A DNA stretch of 64,000 nucleotides from JAEXOD01 sp043805435. GTDB taxonomy: Bacteria > Bacteroidota > Ignavibacteria > Ignavibacteriales > Melioribacteraceae. Made by a program: the position numbers and the translations under genes. The notes under the pieces were generated by a model. That model worked only from the letters and a program-made list of their open reading frames with translations, ran no database searches and was not told where the DNA came from. How positions within the stretch are numbered: the stretch's first letter is position 1; the number at the start of each line of letters is the position of its first letter. Below, in pieces: positions 26,425 through 36,776 of the stretch. The stretch covers positions 1-64,000 of the forward strand of contig JAZDHY010000098.1 in the NCBI GenBank assembly GCA_043805435.1, in the 5' to 3' direction.

Positions 26425-27692
26425 TTATTTGGGTATAGTAAAAGTAAATTCTGTTCCTCTACCTAACTCACTATTTACCCAAATTTTACCATCGGTTCTT
26501 TCAATAAACTCTTTACAAATCAGTAATCCAAGCCCTGTTCCTTTTTCACCGTTTGTACTTTTGGTTGTATTAAGTGTCTCAAAGCTAAATATTTTCGAGC
26601 AATTTTCACGGCTAATCCCAACTCCCGTATCTAACACAGATATCTCATGAAAGCCGTCTCTTTCACTTACCAAAATTGTTATTTTTCCATCCTCTGGTGT
26701 AAATTTTATAGAATTATTAATAAGATTTTGAATAACGGATTTAAGCATGTTTTCATCAACAATAACTGTACATCCTTCATCCACAAAGTTTGTTATTAGT
26801 ATTTTTTTTCTCTTGCCTTCAGATTTGATATTGTTATAATTTTATTTACAAAATTATAAAGATTAAGTTCTACTAACTCAAATGTCACCAAATTTCTTTG
26901 CAAAATTGACCATTGTAGTAAATTATCCAAAAATCCATACAAATTTTTTAAATTATCAAATAAAGCCAAGCTCAATGTTGTAATTTCTTCTTTTGAAATA
27001 TTTTCAACTTCTGTAGATAATATTTCCGCAAGTCCTAATACTGCATGGAATGGGCTCTTTAAATCATGTGCAATTATGGAAAATAATTTATCTTTTGAAG
27101 GATTTAAAATCTTCGCTGGATTTTCTTAAATTTTTTCTATTTTTTCATATTCAGTCAAATAAATTAATGCAATCTGGCATATTTTATTCTGCTCAAGATT
27201 ATCAATTATTTCTAAACCCTCAAGTGACACTTGAAAGATATTACCATCTTTCAGGTTTAATTTTAATTCGCAAGATTTCTTTATTGTTGAGTCAAAAACA
27301 GAATCCATAAAAAAATTAAATCTTTCTCTTTCGCTTTGCAGAATAAAAGATTTAAAACTTTTACCAATTATTTTACGTCTTTCAAGTCCCAACATTGCAC
27401 TTGCACTTAAATTTACCTCTTTAATTATTCCATCTTTGTTTAAGGTAAAGTAAGGAATTGGAGCAAAATCGAACAGATTTACATATTTATTTCTTGATAC
27501 TTCCAATTCTGCCTGTGCAATTCTAAGCTCTTGATTTTGATGTTCGAGTTCAATTTGATGAATTTGCAATAAATGAACCAATTTTTGAACATCTTCCAGT
27601 TTTTCAGCAATAGAGATATTTGAATTTGAATCAATTGTTTTTTCACCATTAACAATTGCATTTTTTTTAGATTCTTTTTTTTGAGTTTTCAT
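26425..27692 (-). pseudogene. PAS sensor histidine kinase, interrupted twice
   Basis: The 5' part (27692-27126) encodes a basic N terminus, a coiled coil (VQKLVHLLQIHQIELEHQNQ) and a PAS domain (YVNLFDFAPIPYFTLNKDG). It stops at TAA 27126-27128. Reading on in the same frame gives a HisKA box, KDKLFSIIAHDLKSPFHAVL. At an eight-A run (26802-26809) one base is missing; after the shift the HATPase domain follows (VDENMLKSVIQNLINNSIKF, LDTGVGIS, GTGLGLLICKEFI). So one nonsense codon and one -1 slip break an otherwise complete kinase. It overlaps the CheB-CheR gene by 26 bases and was probably its partner. The PAS part alone (188 residues) could still be made. Confidence 0.82.
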
Positions 27693-30657
27693 TATAATCT
27701 CTTTTTAATCTTTGATATTGAAAAGCAAGAAGAATAAATTTTGTTTCCTTTTGGCCTTGGAGTATCTGGCGCGCATTTAGAAATAGTTTTTTCCGACCTT
27801 CATTTATAAAATTGTATTCGACTTCATAATTTTCAAAAAAGTTACTTTTAGGAATAATTTGTTCAAGAAGTTTCCGCAGTTCAGGAATTTCCCAATTTTT
27901 ATCGTCAAGATCATAAATAAATTTCCCAATAGTTTTTTCACTATTTGTATTAAACATTTTATAAAAAGACCTATTAGAAGAAAGTACTTTTAAGTCCTTA
28001 TCCAATATAAGTAATGAATCCGTTACTGTATCAACAATATTATCGGCGTATTCACGCGCAAGTAATAGCTCCTTATTTATTTTACTCAATTTTTCATAAA
28101 CTGTTTTAATATTATTAATATCTAAAAATGTAATAACAACTCCATCAATAAAATTAGTGGTTGTTCGATAAGGCATTATCCGCATCAAATACCAATGATC
28201 ATCTGTGGTTTGTAATTCAATTTCTTTAAACACAAGTGTTCTCAAAACTTCTTTTGCATCATCAATTAAATTACCATATTTTAGATTTGTAACTATGTGG
28301 TTAATAGGTCTTCCAATATCGGAATGAATCAGATTAATAACTTTTGTAGCATGAAATGTAAATCTTTTAACAAGCAGATTATTATCCAAAAAAATTGTGG
28401 GTATGTCAAAGCTATCTAAAAGATTTTTCATATCATTATTAATAACCGATAATTCATCATTTTTATTTTGAAGTTCAGTATTTACAGTTATTAATTCCTC
28501 GTTTAAAGATTGCAATTCTTCTTTAGATGTTTCCAATTCTTCATTTGAACTTTGCATTTCTTCGTTAGTTGACTGCATTTCTTCATTAGTCGATTTAAGC
28601 TCTTCATTTGATGTTTCCAGCTCTTCTATTGTTGCCCGCAAATTTTCTTTTGTTGATTTTAATTCACGAGTTAGTTCTTTAATTATTGTATTCGAATTGC
28701 TATCGTATTTGATTTTTTTAGAAGTTAATATTTCTTTTTTTGAAGTCACATCTTCAAAGATAATTAATAGCGATCCCAGCATTGTTGCCGGTTCATTGAT
28801 CGGTTTAATAGTAAGATTAATCATTTGGCTATTGCCGTTAGATTTTACTTTAATTCCTTTAACAGTCATTGATTTTTTACCGGCAACAACTTTTCTAATT
28901 AACACAGAAAGTTCTTGTTGCAATCCTTCACGTGCCATTTCAAAAATGTTTAGTTTTGCTTCACCATGTATTAGCTCTAAATATTTTCCGGTTCTGCCGT
29001 GTATATAAACTATATCACCATTTTCGGTTATAATAACACAGTTGGGTGAATAACTTTGTAAAATAATTTTTTCTGCCAATTGAGTAATGTTTTTCACATC
29101 CTCTTTTTTTGCAGCCACAACATTTGTTTTTCCTTTAGTGCGAGTTACCGGATATTCAATAAAAAGTTGAGTCGAATAAATAGAATCCCTTCTTTTATAA
29201 ATTTTCCACTTTTTATCTGCCATAGAAAACAAATCAACAAATCCGCCTATTGTTTCTGAAGAACCTAAAAAAAGGATTCCGTTTGGTAAAAGACTAAAAT
29301 GAAATAGCGGAATTATTTTTTTTTGTAACTCGTTATTGAAATAGATTAAAAGATTCCTGCATGATATAAGATCAACTTTTGTAAAAGGAGGGTCTTTAAT
29401 GATGTTTTGTGTTGCAAAAACCAACATTTCTCTAATTTCTTTTCGAATCTGGAAAATATTTCCGGTAACAGTAAAAAAATTATTTAATCGTTCTTTACTA
29501 ACATCCAAGTTGATGCCTAAAAAAGAACCTGTACGAGCTTTTTCAATTGCGTTAATATCAATGTCGGTGGCAAATATTTGAACATCTAAATATTTTTTCA
29601 CTTCAATCATACACTCACGTAAAATGATTGCAATACTATAAGCTTCTTCACCCGTAGAACATCCGGGGACCCAAATTCGTATTTGACCATTATCCGGTTT
29701 GCTTTTTATTAAATCTACTAATATTTTTTTTAATTTTTCAAATGATTCCGGATCTCGAAAAAAACTTGTAACGCCAATTAGCAGCTCTTTAAATAAGTCA
29801 TCAATTTCTTTTGGATTTTCTTGAAGCAGCCGTATATAATTAGCCAAATTTTCCAATTGAGTATTATTCATTCTTCGTTCTACACGCCTATACATGGTAT
29901 TTTGCTTATATAGCGAAAAATCATGGCCGGTACGGTTTCTTAATAATATATATATTTTTTGAAATTGATCCGGAATTTTACTATTTAAACCCTTTTCATC
30001 AGATAGAACACTATTAAAAGTTGGAGAAATATATTTAATTAATCGATTCGGCATTTCTTCAGGTGGAAGGATTAAGTCTGCAAGCCCGGACTTAATCGCA
30101 CTAGTTGGCATTCCGTCAAATTTAGCCGATAAAGGGTCCTGAACTATTACCAATCCATGTTTGTTTTTTACCGCTTTTAATCCAACCGTACCATCGGAAG
30201 CCATACCGGAAAGAATAATACAAACTGCATACTCACCCAGATCTTCGGCTAATGATTTAAAGAAAAAATCAATCGGAAGCCTAAAACCATGTGTGTCAAT
30301 CGGTTCTATTAATTGAATTGTACCATGTAAAATCGCAATATCATTATTAGCCGGAGCAACATATACATGATTAGGTTCTACTATCATGCCATCTTCAGCC
30401 TGGAATAATTTCATTTTTGTGGATTTTTGAATTAATTCCGGCATAATACTTATGTGATTTGGATCTAAATGAGATACAACAATAAAAGCCATACCTGTGT
30501 TAACTGGTGTGTTTCCAAAAAATCTTTCAAGGGCATCCAAACCTCCTGCAGATGCCCCAAGCCCGACAATATAAAAAGGATTATTTGGAGGTGGTAAACA
30601 ATTGGATGTTTGATTATTATTAACAGTTATTTTTTTTGGAAGACTTTTTATCTTCAT
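27667..30657 (-). CDS. CheB-CheR-PAS fusion signalling protein
   Basis: A protein of about 996 residues. An N-terminal CheB methylesterase domain has GLGASAGGLDALERFF (Ser nucleophile), VVSHLDPNHIS and LSGMASDGTVGL. A CheR methyltransferase domain has VPGCSTGEEAYSIAI and SCRNLLIYF. Next is a long heptad coiled coil rich in TSNEELKSTNEEM-type repeats, then at least two PAS-like segments. No chemoreceptors or CheA are nearby, so it probably belongs to a sensory pathway other than classical chemotaxis, as is usual for these fusions. ATG 30657 is chosen over the TTG at 30666. The downstream kinase gene overlaps its end. Confidence 0.93.
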   Translation of the reverse strand: MKIKSLPKKITVNNNQTSNCLPPPNNPFYIVGLGASAGGLDALERFFGNTPVNTGMAFIVVSHLDPNHISIMPELIQKSTKMKLFQAEDGMIVEPNHVYVAPANNDIAILHGTIQLIEPIDTHGFRLPIDFFFKSLAEDLGEYAVCIILSGMASDGTVGLKAVKNKHGLVIVQDPLSAKFDGMPTSAIKSGLADLILPPEEMPNRLIKYISPTFNSVLSDEKGLNSKIPDQFQKIYILLRNRTGHDFSLYKQNTMYRRVERRMNNTQLENLANYIRLLQENPKEIDDLFKELLIGVTSFFRDPESFEKLKKILVDLIKSKPDNGQIRIWVPGCSTGEEAYSIAIILRECMIEVKKYLDVQIFATDIDINAIEKARTGSFLGINLDVSKERLNNFFTVTGNIFQIRKEIREMLVFATQNIIKDPPFTKVDLISCRNLLIYFNNELQKKIIPLFHFSLLPNGILFLGSSETIGGFVDLFSMADKKWKIYKRRDSIYSTQLFIEYPVTRTKGKTNVVAAKKEDVKNITQLAEKIILQSYSPNCVIITENGDIVYIHGRTGKYLELIHGEAKLNIFEMAREGLQQELSVLIRKVVAGKKSMTVKGIKVKSNGNSQMINLTIKPINEPATMLGSLLIIFEDVTSKKEILTSKKIKYDSNSNTIIKELTRELKSTKENLRATIEELETSNEELKSTNEEMQSTNEEMQSSNEELETSKEELQSLNEELITVNTELQNKNDELSVINNDMKNLLDSFDIPTIFLDNNLLVKRFTFHATKVINLIHSDIGRPINHIVTNLKYGNLIDDAKEVLRTLVFKEIELQTTDDHWYLMRIMPYRTTTNFIDGVVITFLDINNIKTVYEKLSKINKELLLAREYADNIVDTVTDSLLILDKDLKVLSSNRSFYKMFNTNSEKTIGKFIYDLDDKNWEIPELRKLLEQIIPKSNFFENYEVEYNFINEGRKKLFLNARQILQGQKETKFILLAFQYQRLKRDYNENSKKRI

Positions 30658-30842
30658 AAAACCCAAAATTAATGATATTATCCTAAATTGAAAGTAGAAG
30701 TTAAAATAATTTCCATAAAAACACTAATTTTATCCACGATAAATTTATTTAACATTAAATTAACCATTAAATAAGCTAAAAGCAATTGAGATTTAGTCTA
30801 ATCAAACAAATAGACTTTTCTTCCAATCTTTAACATCAATTT

Positions 30843-31499
30843 TTAATACTGCAGTTGATGACCTTCCAACGTTTTTTTTTCATTATTAAGAACTTCCTCC
30901 ATCTCATAATTGCCAATTACAACATTTTTTTCTTGTAAATAACCATTCTGTTTGGCATAATTATAAAGTAAAGAATAAAGAATTTTTCGTGTTCTATGCA
31001 GCCTCGACCTTACTGTTCCAATTGGACAATCAATAAAATCAGAAGTTTCTTTATACGAGTAACCTTCCACATCGCAAAGATAGGCAATTGTTCTAAAGTC
31101 CTCCGGTAAAAGCGAAAGTGCGTTAAATATTTCATCATCAAGCACATCATTGTAAATATCGGACTGACAATGCTGAACAATTATATCTTCCAATTTAATA
31201 TTTTCATAAAAATTTTGCACATCATCATAATCAACGGTAATAGGTTGTTTAATTTTTTTTCGGTAATTATTAATAAATAAATTTTGCATTATTTTGAATA
31301 ACCACGCTTTTGCATTTGAACCTTTTTCATAATTATCAAAAAATTTAAATGCCTTCATCAAAGTTTCTTGTAAAAGATCTTTAGAGTCATCAAAATCTCT
31401 TGTCATTTTAAATGCATAATTTTTAAGTGCGGTTAGATGAGGAATCACTTCAATATCGAAGTCGGAATATTTCTGCGCTGCGTTTAACTTTTCATTCAT
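30843..31499 (-). CDS. ECF RNA polymerase sigma factor
   Basis: A 218-residue sigma-70 family factor of the ECF type. Region 2 is seen in FDDSKDLLQETLMKAFKFFD and AWLFKIMQNLFINNYRKK, and region 4 in LPEDFRTIAYLCDVEGYSYK and PIGTVRSRLHRTRK. No anti-sigma gene with a membrane segment lies next to it; control may come from the CheB-CheR system immediately downstream (186-bp gap). Its promoter targets are unknown. A GGGAT box precedes the ATG. Confidence 0.93.
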   Translation of the reverse strand: MNEKLNAAQKYSDFDIEVIPHLTALKNYAFKMTRDFDDSKDLLQETLMKAFKFFDNYEKGSNAKAWLFKIMQNLFINNYRKKIKQPITVDYDDVQNFYENIKLEDIIVQHCQSDIYNDVLDDEIFNALSLLPEDFRTIAYLCDVEGYSYKETSDFIDCPIGTVRSRLHRTRKILYSLLYNYAKQNGYLQEKNVVIGNYEMEEVLNNEKKTLEGHQLQY

Positions 31500-31809
31500 A
31501 GTTCTATCCCAAATAAATAATTAAATATTGAATTTTATTTTTATTTAACAATTTAGAAGTATTACTTAAAAAGATTTTACATCTTACTAATTTCAAACAA
31601 AATGCATTTATTCTAATTATACATACCTTCATAAAAATGATTATGTCAATTATTAAATTATTTTACAATTTCAAATTTTAGCCTAATTGATTCTTGGTAT
31701 TTTAAGTTTTAATAAAATATTGAATTGCTTAATTTTTAGATATCTATTTTAGAACATTACTCCTAATAATTTTTATTTATCAAGCTTTTTTAGTCCTATA
31801 ACTTCTAAT
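31500..31809. other. Gene-free spacer upstream of the sigma factor gene
   Basis: A 310-bp AT-rich stretch with no open frame or repeat recognised. It must hold the promoter of the sigma factor gene; it lacks the conserved regulon motif. Confidence 0.5.
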
Positions 31810-32304
31810 CTAAAAAAAGTATCTAATACCAATTCCGGCATCAATTCCAAACCCTGTTGATTGAGTAAGCTGCAGTACCGGTACTAATTCAACAAACAGA
31901 TCAAGTGGCGTTGCACGCGGCAACCAAGCGATTCCAAAGACTCCTCTTATGCCTAATGAACCGTCATATCCCCCGCCACTATTAAATCTTGCGCCAATGC
32001 CATAATATAATGGGAATCTTTCGGTTGAACTTATTGCACCAAACGAGTGCCATAAATAATCCATGTGAAAATGAACACGGCTTCCATTATTATAACTACC
32101 TTTATATGAAATACGATCACCACCAACAGAAACACCAAGTCCAAAATCAAAAGCATTGATTTTTGATGTCCATAGTTTTGCACTTAAACCGGTTGGCTCT
32201 CCTAAAACAAATCCCAACCCAAAACCATGATCTTGAGCTGCTATTGGTTTGACAAAAAACATCATCATGCCTAACACCACACTATATAAGAGAATTTTTT
32301 TCAT
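31810..32304 (-). CDS. Small outer-membrane beta-barrel-like protein
   Basis: A 164-residue exported protein: signal MKKILLYSVVLGMMMFFVKP then AAQD. The mature part alternates Gly, aromatic and polar residues (GFGLGFVLGEPTGLSAKLW, FDFGLGVSVGG) and ends in an aromatic strand, GIGIRYFF, the usual C-terminal signal of outer-membrane barrels. ATG 32304 has AGGAG eight bases upstream. Regulon site 1 lies 137 bp upstream. The specific function is unknown. Confidence 0.78.
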   Translation of the reverse strand: MKKILLYSVVLGMMMFFVKPIAAQDHGFGLGFVLGEPTGLSAKLWTSKINAFDFGLGVSVGGDRISYKGSYNNGSRVHFHMDYLWHSFGAISSTERFPLYYGIGARFNSGGGYDGSLGIRGVFGIAWLPRATPLDLFVELVPVLQLTQSTGFGIDAGIGIRYFF

Positions 32305-32440
32305 ACATATAACTCCTATTATTATTTTGAATATCAATTTCTGATATCAATCATTCATTATTTAATATTAATTCAACCATGAATTTACCAAACACCTTTT
32401 TTTGAACACAACGAAAAGTACAATGAAGTTCAAGGTGAAA

Positions 32441-32480
32441 CAATCGGACAAAGGGATGAAAAAGGAACTAATCCATTTGG
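32441..32480 (-). promoter_or_regulatory. Conserved regulon site 1
   Basis: On the gene strand: TTAGTTCCTTTTTCATCC, then CTTTGTCCGATTG. Twenty bases after the ATTG comes TACTTTTC, a plausible -7 element. The site is 137 bp before the beta-barrel gene start. It is one of seven similar sites in this window. Confidence 0.75.
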
Positions 32481-32730
32481 TGCAGAATAACTAACCCTAT
32501 GAGTAATGATTAAAAATTTGATTATTTTATAATCATTTTTGTTATGTATCATTGTCTTTTTGAGGGGAAAAATCGATTCTGAATTAATATTATAAAATTA
32601 AATATGAAAATTGTGTAAGCTTAAAAATAATTTTTGGTGTACAGCGGGTAATATTTTACTATTTTGAAATTTTGATTGATTATTAATTAATGAATCTCCA
32701 ATAAATATATAATTTTTTTTTAATTTAATA

Positions 32731-32770
32731 TTAAATTTGAGACTGTCTTTTATTACAGTCTCAAATTTAA
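32731..32770 (-). terminator. Strong 16-bp hairpin after ompA-like gene
   Basis: Sixteen paired bases (TTAAATTTGAGACTGT with its complement) around CTTTTATT, 16 bp downstream of the OmpA-like gene stop. No T-run follows on the minus strand, so termination is likely but the form is not canonical. It may also protect the mRNA 3' end. Confidence 0.6.
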
Positions 32771-32785
32771 CAAAACAAAAAAAAA

Positions 32786-33898
32786 CTATTTTTTGATAAT
32801 TCTAAAAACAATTCTTCTGTTCATTGTTCTGCCTTCTACTGTCTCATTATCACCAACCGGATTAGTTTTTCCATAACCAACAACAGAAAGTCTATTTTCG
32901 GCAATACCTTTAGACACAAGATAATCTTTTACTGTTTGGGCTCTTTGAATTGAAAGTTCATGGTTGTATTTATCCGTTCCTATATAATCGGTATATCCTT
33001 CAATTTCTACATCAACAGTTGGTTTATCTTCTAAAAGCTTAACCGATTTGTCAAGAACCGAATATGATTCCGGTAAAAGTTCCGATTTGTCAAATTCAAA
33101 ATTTACACCAACTAAAACCAATCTATCTTCTGCCACAGCCATAATATATCTTTCAGCCACAACTTCTCTTACAACTTGTTCGGGAATATGTTTTTTAATC
33201 ATCTCCTCAATTTTGTTATAGTCCGTCATATCTTTCATTTCAACGGTCGTGGTTATCCCTTCCGGACAGGTCTCACATAATTTTGATTTATCGCCTTTAT
33301 CAAAAAAGTAATTTAAACCTAAACTAAGAGCTATATACGAATCGCGTCCATTTAACTCGTTTGGTGTAATGGTCCCTTCAAGTTCGGAGTTATTTGAAAC
33401 GTGATAACCAAATTCTGCAACTAAATCCCAACTTGGGTTTAACTTAAATTCTGCACCGGTACCCAAGTTTAATTGCGTTCCGAATTTATTATCGTCAGGA
33501 TAAAGTGTTTGCCCTGCAGATATAATTTTATAATTTACACCTACACCTGCATATACATAAGGTGTAACTGTTGCGCACGGCACAAAATAATATATTAAAT
33601 CAAGGTCACCAGTAAAAAGATTTGTTTTTTCCTTAATATAATTAAAAGAAGCGTCTTGCCATTCTCCTTGCATATGCAAATAACTGCCTTTAAATCTTAG
33701 GCCGACATACTCATTAAAATTACGTTGGATAGATGCATAAGCTCCAAAATTAGTATTTAATGATGTAATGTTTACAGATGCAAATCTAGGATAACTTAAA
33801 CCAAAACCGAGTGCCCAGCTTTCGGTTACTGCTTGTGCTTGGACAACACCAATGCATAAAGTTAACATCAATGTAAGCGTAATTAAAAAATTTTTCAT
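32786..33898 (-). CDS. OmpA family outer membrane protein
   Basis: A 370-residue protein. A signal peptide ending QAQA is followed by an N-terminal barrel of about 190 residues (RFASVNITSLNTNFGAYAS ... YIALSLGLNYFF). After a linker with two cysteines (CETC) comes the C-terminal OmpA peptidoglycan-binding domain: VNFEFDKSELLPES, EGYTDYIGTDKYNHELSIQR and VGYGKTNPVGDN. It anchors the outer membrane to the cell wall. AGGAAAG precedes the ATG. No regulon motif lies upstream. Confidence 0.92.
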   Translation of the reverse strand: MKNFLITLTLMLTLCIGVVQAQAVTESWALGFGLSYPRFASVNITSLNTNFGAYASIQRNFNEYVGLRFKGSYLHMQGEWQDASFNYIKEKTNLFTGDLDLIYYFVPCATVTPYVYAGVGVNYKIISAGQTLYPDDNKFGTQLNLGTGAEFKLNPSWDLVAEFGYHVSNNSELEGTITPNELNGRDSYIALSLGLNYFFDKGDKSKLCETCPEGITTTVEMKDMTDYNKIEEMIKKHIPEQVVREVVAERYIMAVAEDRLVLVGVNFEFDKSELLPESYSVLDKSVKLLEDKPTVDVEIEGYTDYIGTDKYNHELSIQRAQTVKDYLVSKGIAENRLSVVGYGKTNPVGDNETVEGRTMNRRIVFRIIKK

Positions 33899-34020
33899 TT
33901 ATTCTTTCCTATTAAATTTTATTTTGAAATATTGAAGTACTGCATAATTTTCTACAATTAAATTTAATTCTTATCAATTCTCAAAATTGTGTAAATTTTT
34001 TATACACATTTAAGAACAAT

Positions 34021-34049
34021 AAAGTGAAGAGACAATTTCTCTTCACTTT
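34021..34049 (-). terminator. 12-bp hairpin after adhesin gene
   Basis: AAAGTGAAGAGA and TCTCTTCACTTT pair perfectly around CAATT. On the minus strand it is followed by ATTGTTCTT. It begins ten bases after the stop of the Ig-repeat protein gene and probably ends that transcript. Confidence 0.65.
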
Positions 34050-34058
34050 AATTAAAAA

Positions 34059-36704
34059 TCACAAAGGAATGTTTACTATTGTGTTAACAATTGTAACTGA
34101 TGCATTAAGACTCAACGCTCTTCCATTTAGTATTGTTAAAATAACATTACCGGAAGTCGAAAAAGTTACGCCTGAATAAGCAATAATGGTTCCTACCATA
34201 GTACCGCCGCCGGTTCCATTTATTGTAGCAGCACTTCCAACCTGCCAATATACATTTTTGGCTTTTGCGCCATTTATAAGAATAATGCTGCGTGGCAATC
34301 CCGGCGAACCAACAGTTAACGATTGTGCTATCTGAAATACAAATACAGCATTTGGGTTATTTTGTGCATCAAGAGTAAGATCACTTGAAGTAATTTTAAA
34401 GGTACCCGAGGCAGCAGTATAAGTTCCCGGTGCTAAAACTAATCCACCCAACTCACCTGCACCCGGATCGGGTCCTTCCGGAAGCCCGGCAAGATAATTA
34501 AATGCAGCGTTGGCATCAGCCCATGCTTGCTGGGCTTTAGCAAAGTTTACATCTGTACCCGGAGCTGGTGGTGCACAAAAAATTGTTCCGTTTACAGTAC
34601 CAATATTTAGCGGAGTTTCAGTATATACGTTACCGCCCGTATCGTGAAATCCGGTTACCAAGGTTGAAGCTGCAGTTGTTCCAATATCTCCATTAACTAC
34701 AGAAAAAATTCCCTGATTTGTTAAACCTGCAGTACCTCCAAAGCCTCCAAAAGTTGCAGCGGCTCCTAAAAATATAATTGGGCCTGTTGGAGTAAAATTA
34801 GCCGTTAATGTTATGTTTCCATTTAATATAAAAGTATAACTTGCATTTGAAGATACAATAACGTCATTTTTAGTCCAGTTTGTAAATGAAAATCCATTAT
34901 TTGCAGCTGCAGTTACAGTTACTGAAGTGCCAGAGTTAAATGTACCACCTCCAATAGTTGTTCCCCCTGCTGCGGGGCTTGATAATAAAGTAAGTACATT
35001 TGGAAAAACCGTTGTAAAACTCCACACATAATTATTGGTTAAAGCAATACCTGAAAGATCTTTTGCCTGGGTGTTGATAGTAACCGTATAAATTGTATTG
35101 GGTAAAAGGTTGTTTGTTGGTGTAAAAATTGCGGTTTTGCCGGAATAAGTTACAAAACCGGAAACTGACGTTGTACCAAATTTTAATGTATATGTTACAT
35201 CGGTAATAGTTGCAGCATCCATAGTTTTACTAAAGGTTGTCGAAATTTTTTGGTTTAACGCCACATTTGTTGCAAAATCAACAGGGTTTGTAGATACAAC
35301 CGTTGGAGGCGTTACAACAATTGCTTCTCCTGTGGTAAAATTCCATTCATAGTTTGCAGCTATTGAATTGCCTGCAAGATCTTTTGTGCCGGTTGTAATG
35401 GTCACAGTATACACTGTGTTTGGTAAAAGATTGGCTGTTGGCGAAAAAGCACCAATCATACCCGAATATGACACAAAACCTAAAACCGATGTTGCACCAT
35501 GTTTTAAGATATATGTTGTTGTTGTAATAGTTGATACATCCATTGTTTTACTAAAAGTAGTAGCAATTTTCTGGTTTAAGGCTACACCTGTTTCATTATT
35601 AAACGGATCTGTTAAAATTATTGTAGGAGGGGTAATAATTACTGAGGCCCCTGTTATAAAATTCCATACATAATTGGATGCAATAGTATTGCCTGCCAAA
35701 TCTTTAGCCCCTGTTGTGATAGTAGCCGTATAAGTTGTACTTGGCAAAAGATTATTTAATGGTGTAAAAGTTGCGGTTGTACCTGTATAAGATACGGTTC
35801 CCGAAACAAATGAAGTGCCCTGCATTAAAGTAAATGTTGCTGTCGTAATGGTTGTAGCATCCATGGTTTTACTAAATGTTGCTGTTATTTTTTGGTTTAG
35901 ATCTACATCCGTTCCTGCAATGACAGGATTTGTTGAAATAATAGTTGGCGGGGTGACAACTACATCAGCTCCGGTTGTAAAACTCCACACATAGTCATTT
36001 TCAAACGGAATACCCGTAAGACTTTTAGCTCCTGTATTAATGGTAACAGTATATACGGTATTTGGCATAAGATTAATAGATGGGGCAAAAAGTGCAGTAG
36101 TACCGGAATAGGATACAAAACCTGAGATTGGATTATCTCCTTGTGTTAACGTAAATGTTGATGCGGTAATTGTTGAAGCATCCATTGCCATACTAAATGT
36201 TGCGGAAATTTTTTGATTAATAGCAACATTTATAACAGCATTAACCGGATCTGTTGAAGTTACAGTAGGTGGCACATCGGCAGCTGTTAGGCCTGTTGTA
36301 AAGCTCCAAACATAATTAGTTTCTAATGAATTGCCAACATTATTTTTTGCCAATGTTGTTATTGTTGCAATATATGTAGTATTTGGCATAAGATTACTTG
36401 AAGGAGCAAAAGTTGCCGTTGTACCTGTATACGACACGGTACCGGAGACAAATGATGTTCCCTGCATTAAAGTAAACGAGGCTGTAGTAATTGTTGAAGC
36501 TTTCATCACTTCGCTAAAAGTAGCGGTTATTTTTTGATTTAGGGCTACACCTGTTGACATATTAGCAGGGTTTGCAGAACTAACAGTTGGTGTTGTGGTT
36601 AGCGGGGGTGCTGTTATCCCTACTCTCTCGTCACAACCAGCCATAATCATGACTAGCAGCAGTGGTATTAACCACATCTTCGAACTGTATTTCATTTTGT
36701 TCAT
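34059..36704 (-). CDS. Ig-repeat lipoprotein adhesin with ice-binding-type domain
   Basis: An 881-residue lipoprotein with lipobox MIMAGC. Five Big_5-type repeats of about 105 residues follow (each with NQKI-TFS-MDASTI and P-LLPNT-YT-TI-T), starting near residues 38, 143, 248, 353 and 458. Next is a divergent InlB-type repeat (AAANNGFSFTNWTKND). The last 230 residues are a DUF3494 ice-binding-like domain (FGGFGGTAGLTNQG, GDIGTTAAS, FVFQIAQSLTVG). Such proteins act as adhesins in ice or on surfaces; ice binding here is not shown. GGAG lies upstream of the ATG. Regulon site 2 is 73 bp upstream. Confidence 0.9.
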   Translation of the reverse strand: MNKMKYSSKMWLIPLLLVMIMAGCDERVGITAPPLTTTPTVSSANPANMSTGVALNQKITATFSEVMKASTITTASFTLMQGTSFVSGTVSYTGTTATFAPSSNLMPNTTYIATITTLAKNNVGNSLETNYVWSFTTGLTAADVPPTVTSTDPVNAVINVAINQKISATFSMAMDASTITASTFTLTQGDNPISGFVSYSGTTALFAPSINLMPNTVYTVTINTGAKSLTGIPFENDYVWSFTTGADVVVTPPTIISTNPVIAGTDVDLNQKITATFSKTMDATTITTATFTLMQGTSFVSGTVSYTGTTATFTPLNNLLPSTTYTATITTGAKDLAGNTIASNYVWNFITGASVIITPPTIILTDPFNNETGVALNQKIATTFSKTMDVSTITTTTYILKHGATSVLGFVSYSGMIGAFSPTANLLPNTVYTVTITTGTKDLAGNSIAANYEWNFTTGEAIVVTPPTVVSTNPVDFATNVALNQKISTTFSKTMDAATITDVTYTLKFGTTSVSGFVTYSGKTAIFTPTNNLLPNTIYTVTINTQAKDLSGIALTNNYVWSFTTVFPNVLTLLSSPAAGGTTIGGGTFNSGTSVTVTAAANNGFSFTNWTKNDVIVSSNASYTFILNGNITLTANFTPTGPIIFLGAAATFGGFGGTAGLTNQGIFSVVNGDIGTTAASTLVTGFHDTGGNVYTETPLNIGTVNGTIFCAPPAPGTDVNFAKAQQAWADANAAFNYLAGLPEGPDPGAGELGGLVLAPGTYTAASGTFKITSSDLTLDAQNNPNAVFVFQIAQSLTVGSPGLPRSIILINGAKAKNVYWQVGSAATINGTGGGTMVGTIIAYSGVTFSTSGNVILTILNGRALSLNASVTIVNTIVNIPL

Positions 36705-36776
36705 TATGAATTTACTCCTGTAGTTTATTATTTTCGTTTTACTAAAGATAATGTATGAAGATTTTTATAATATGTA

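Noticed and set aside
26425..26784. Separate small HATPase protein
   Set aside because: The HisKA part is directly upstream one frame away, with a missing A in an eight-A run; a broken kinase explains it better.
27667..30657. Classical chemotaxis locus
   Set aside because: CheB and CheR domains are fused with PAS and a coiled coil and there is no CheA, CheW, receptor or flagellar gene.
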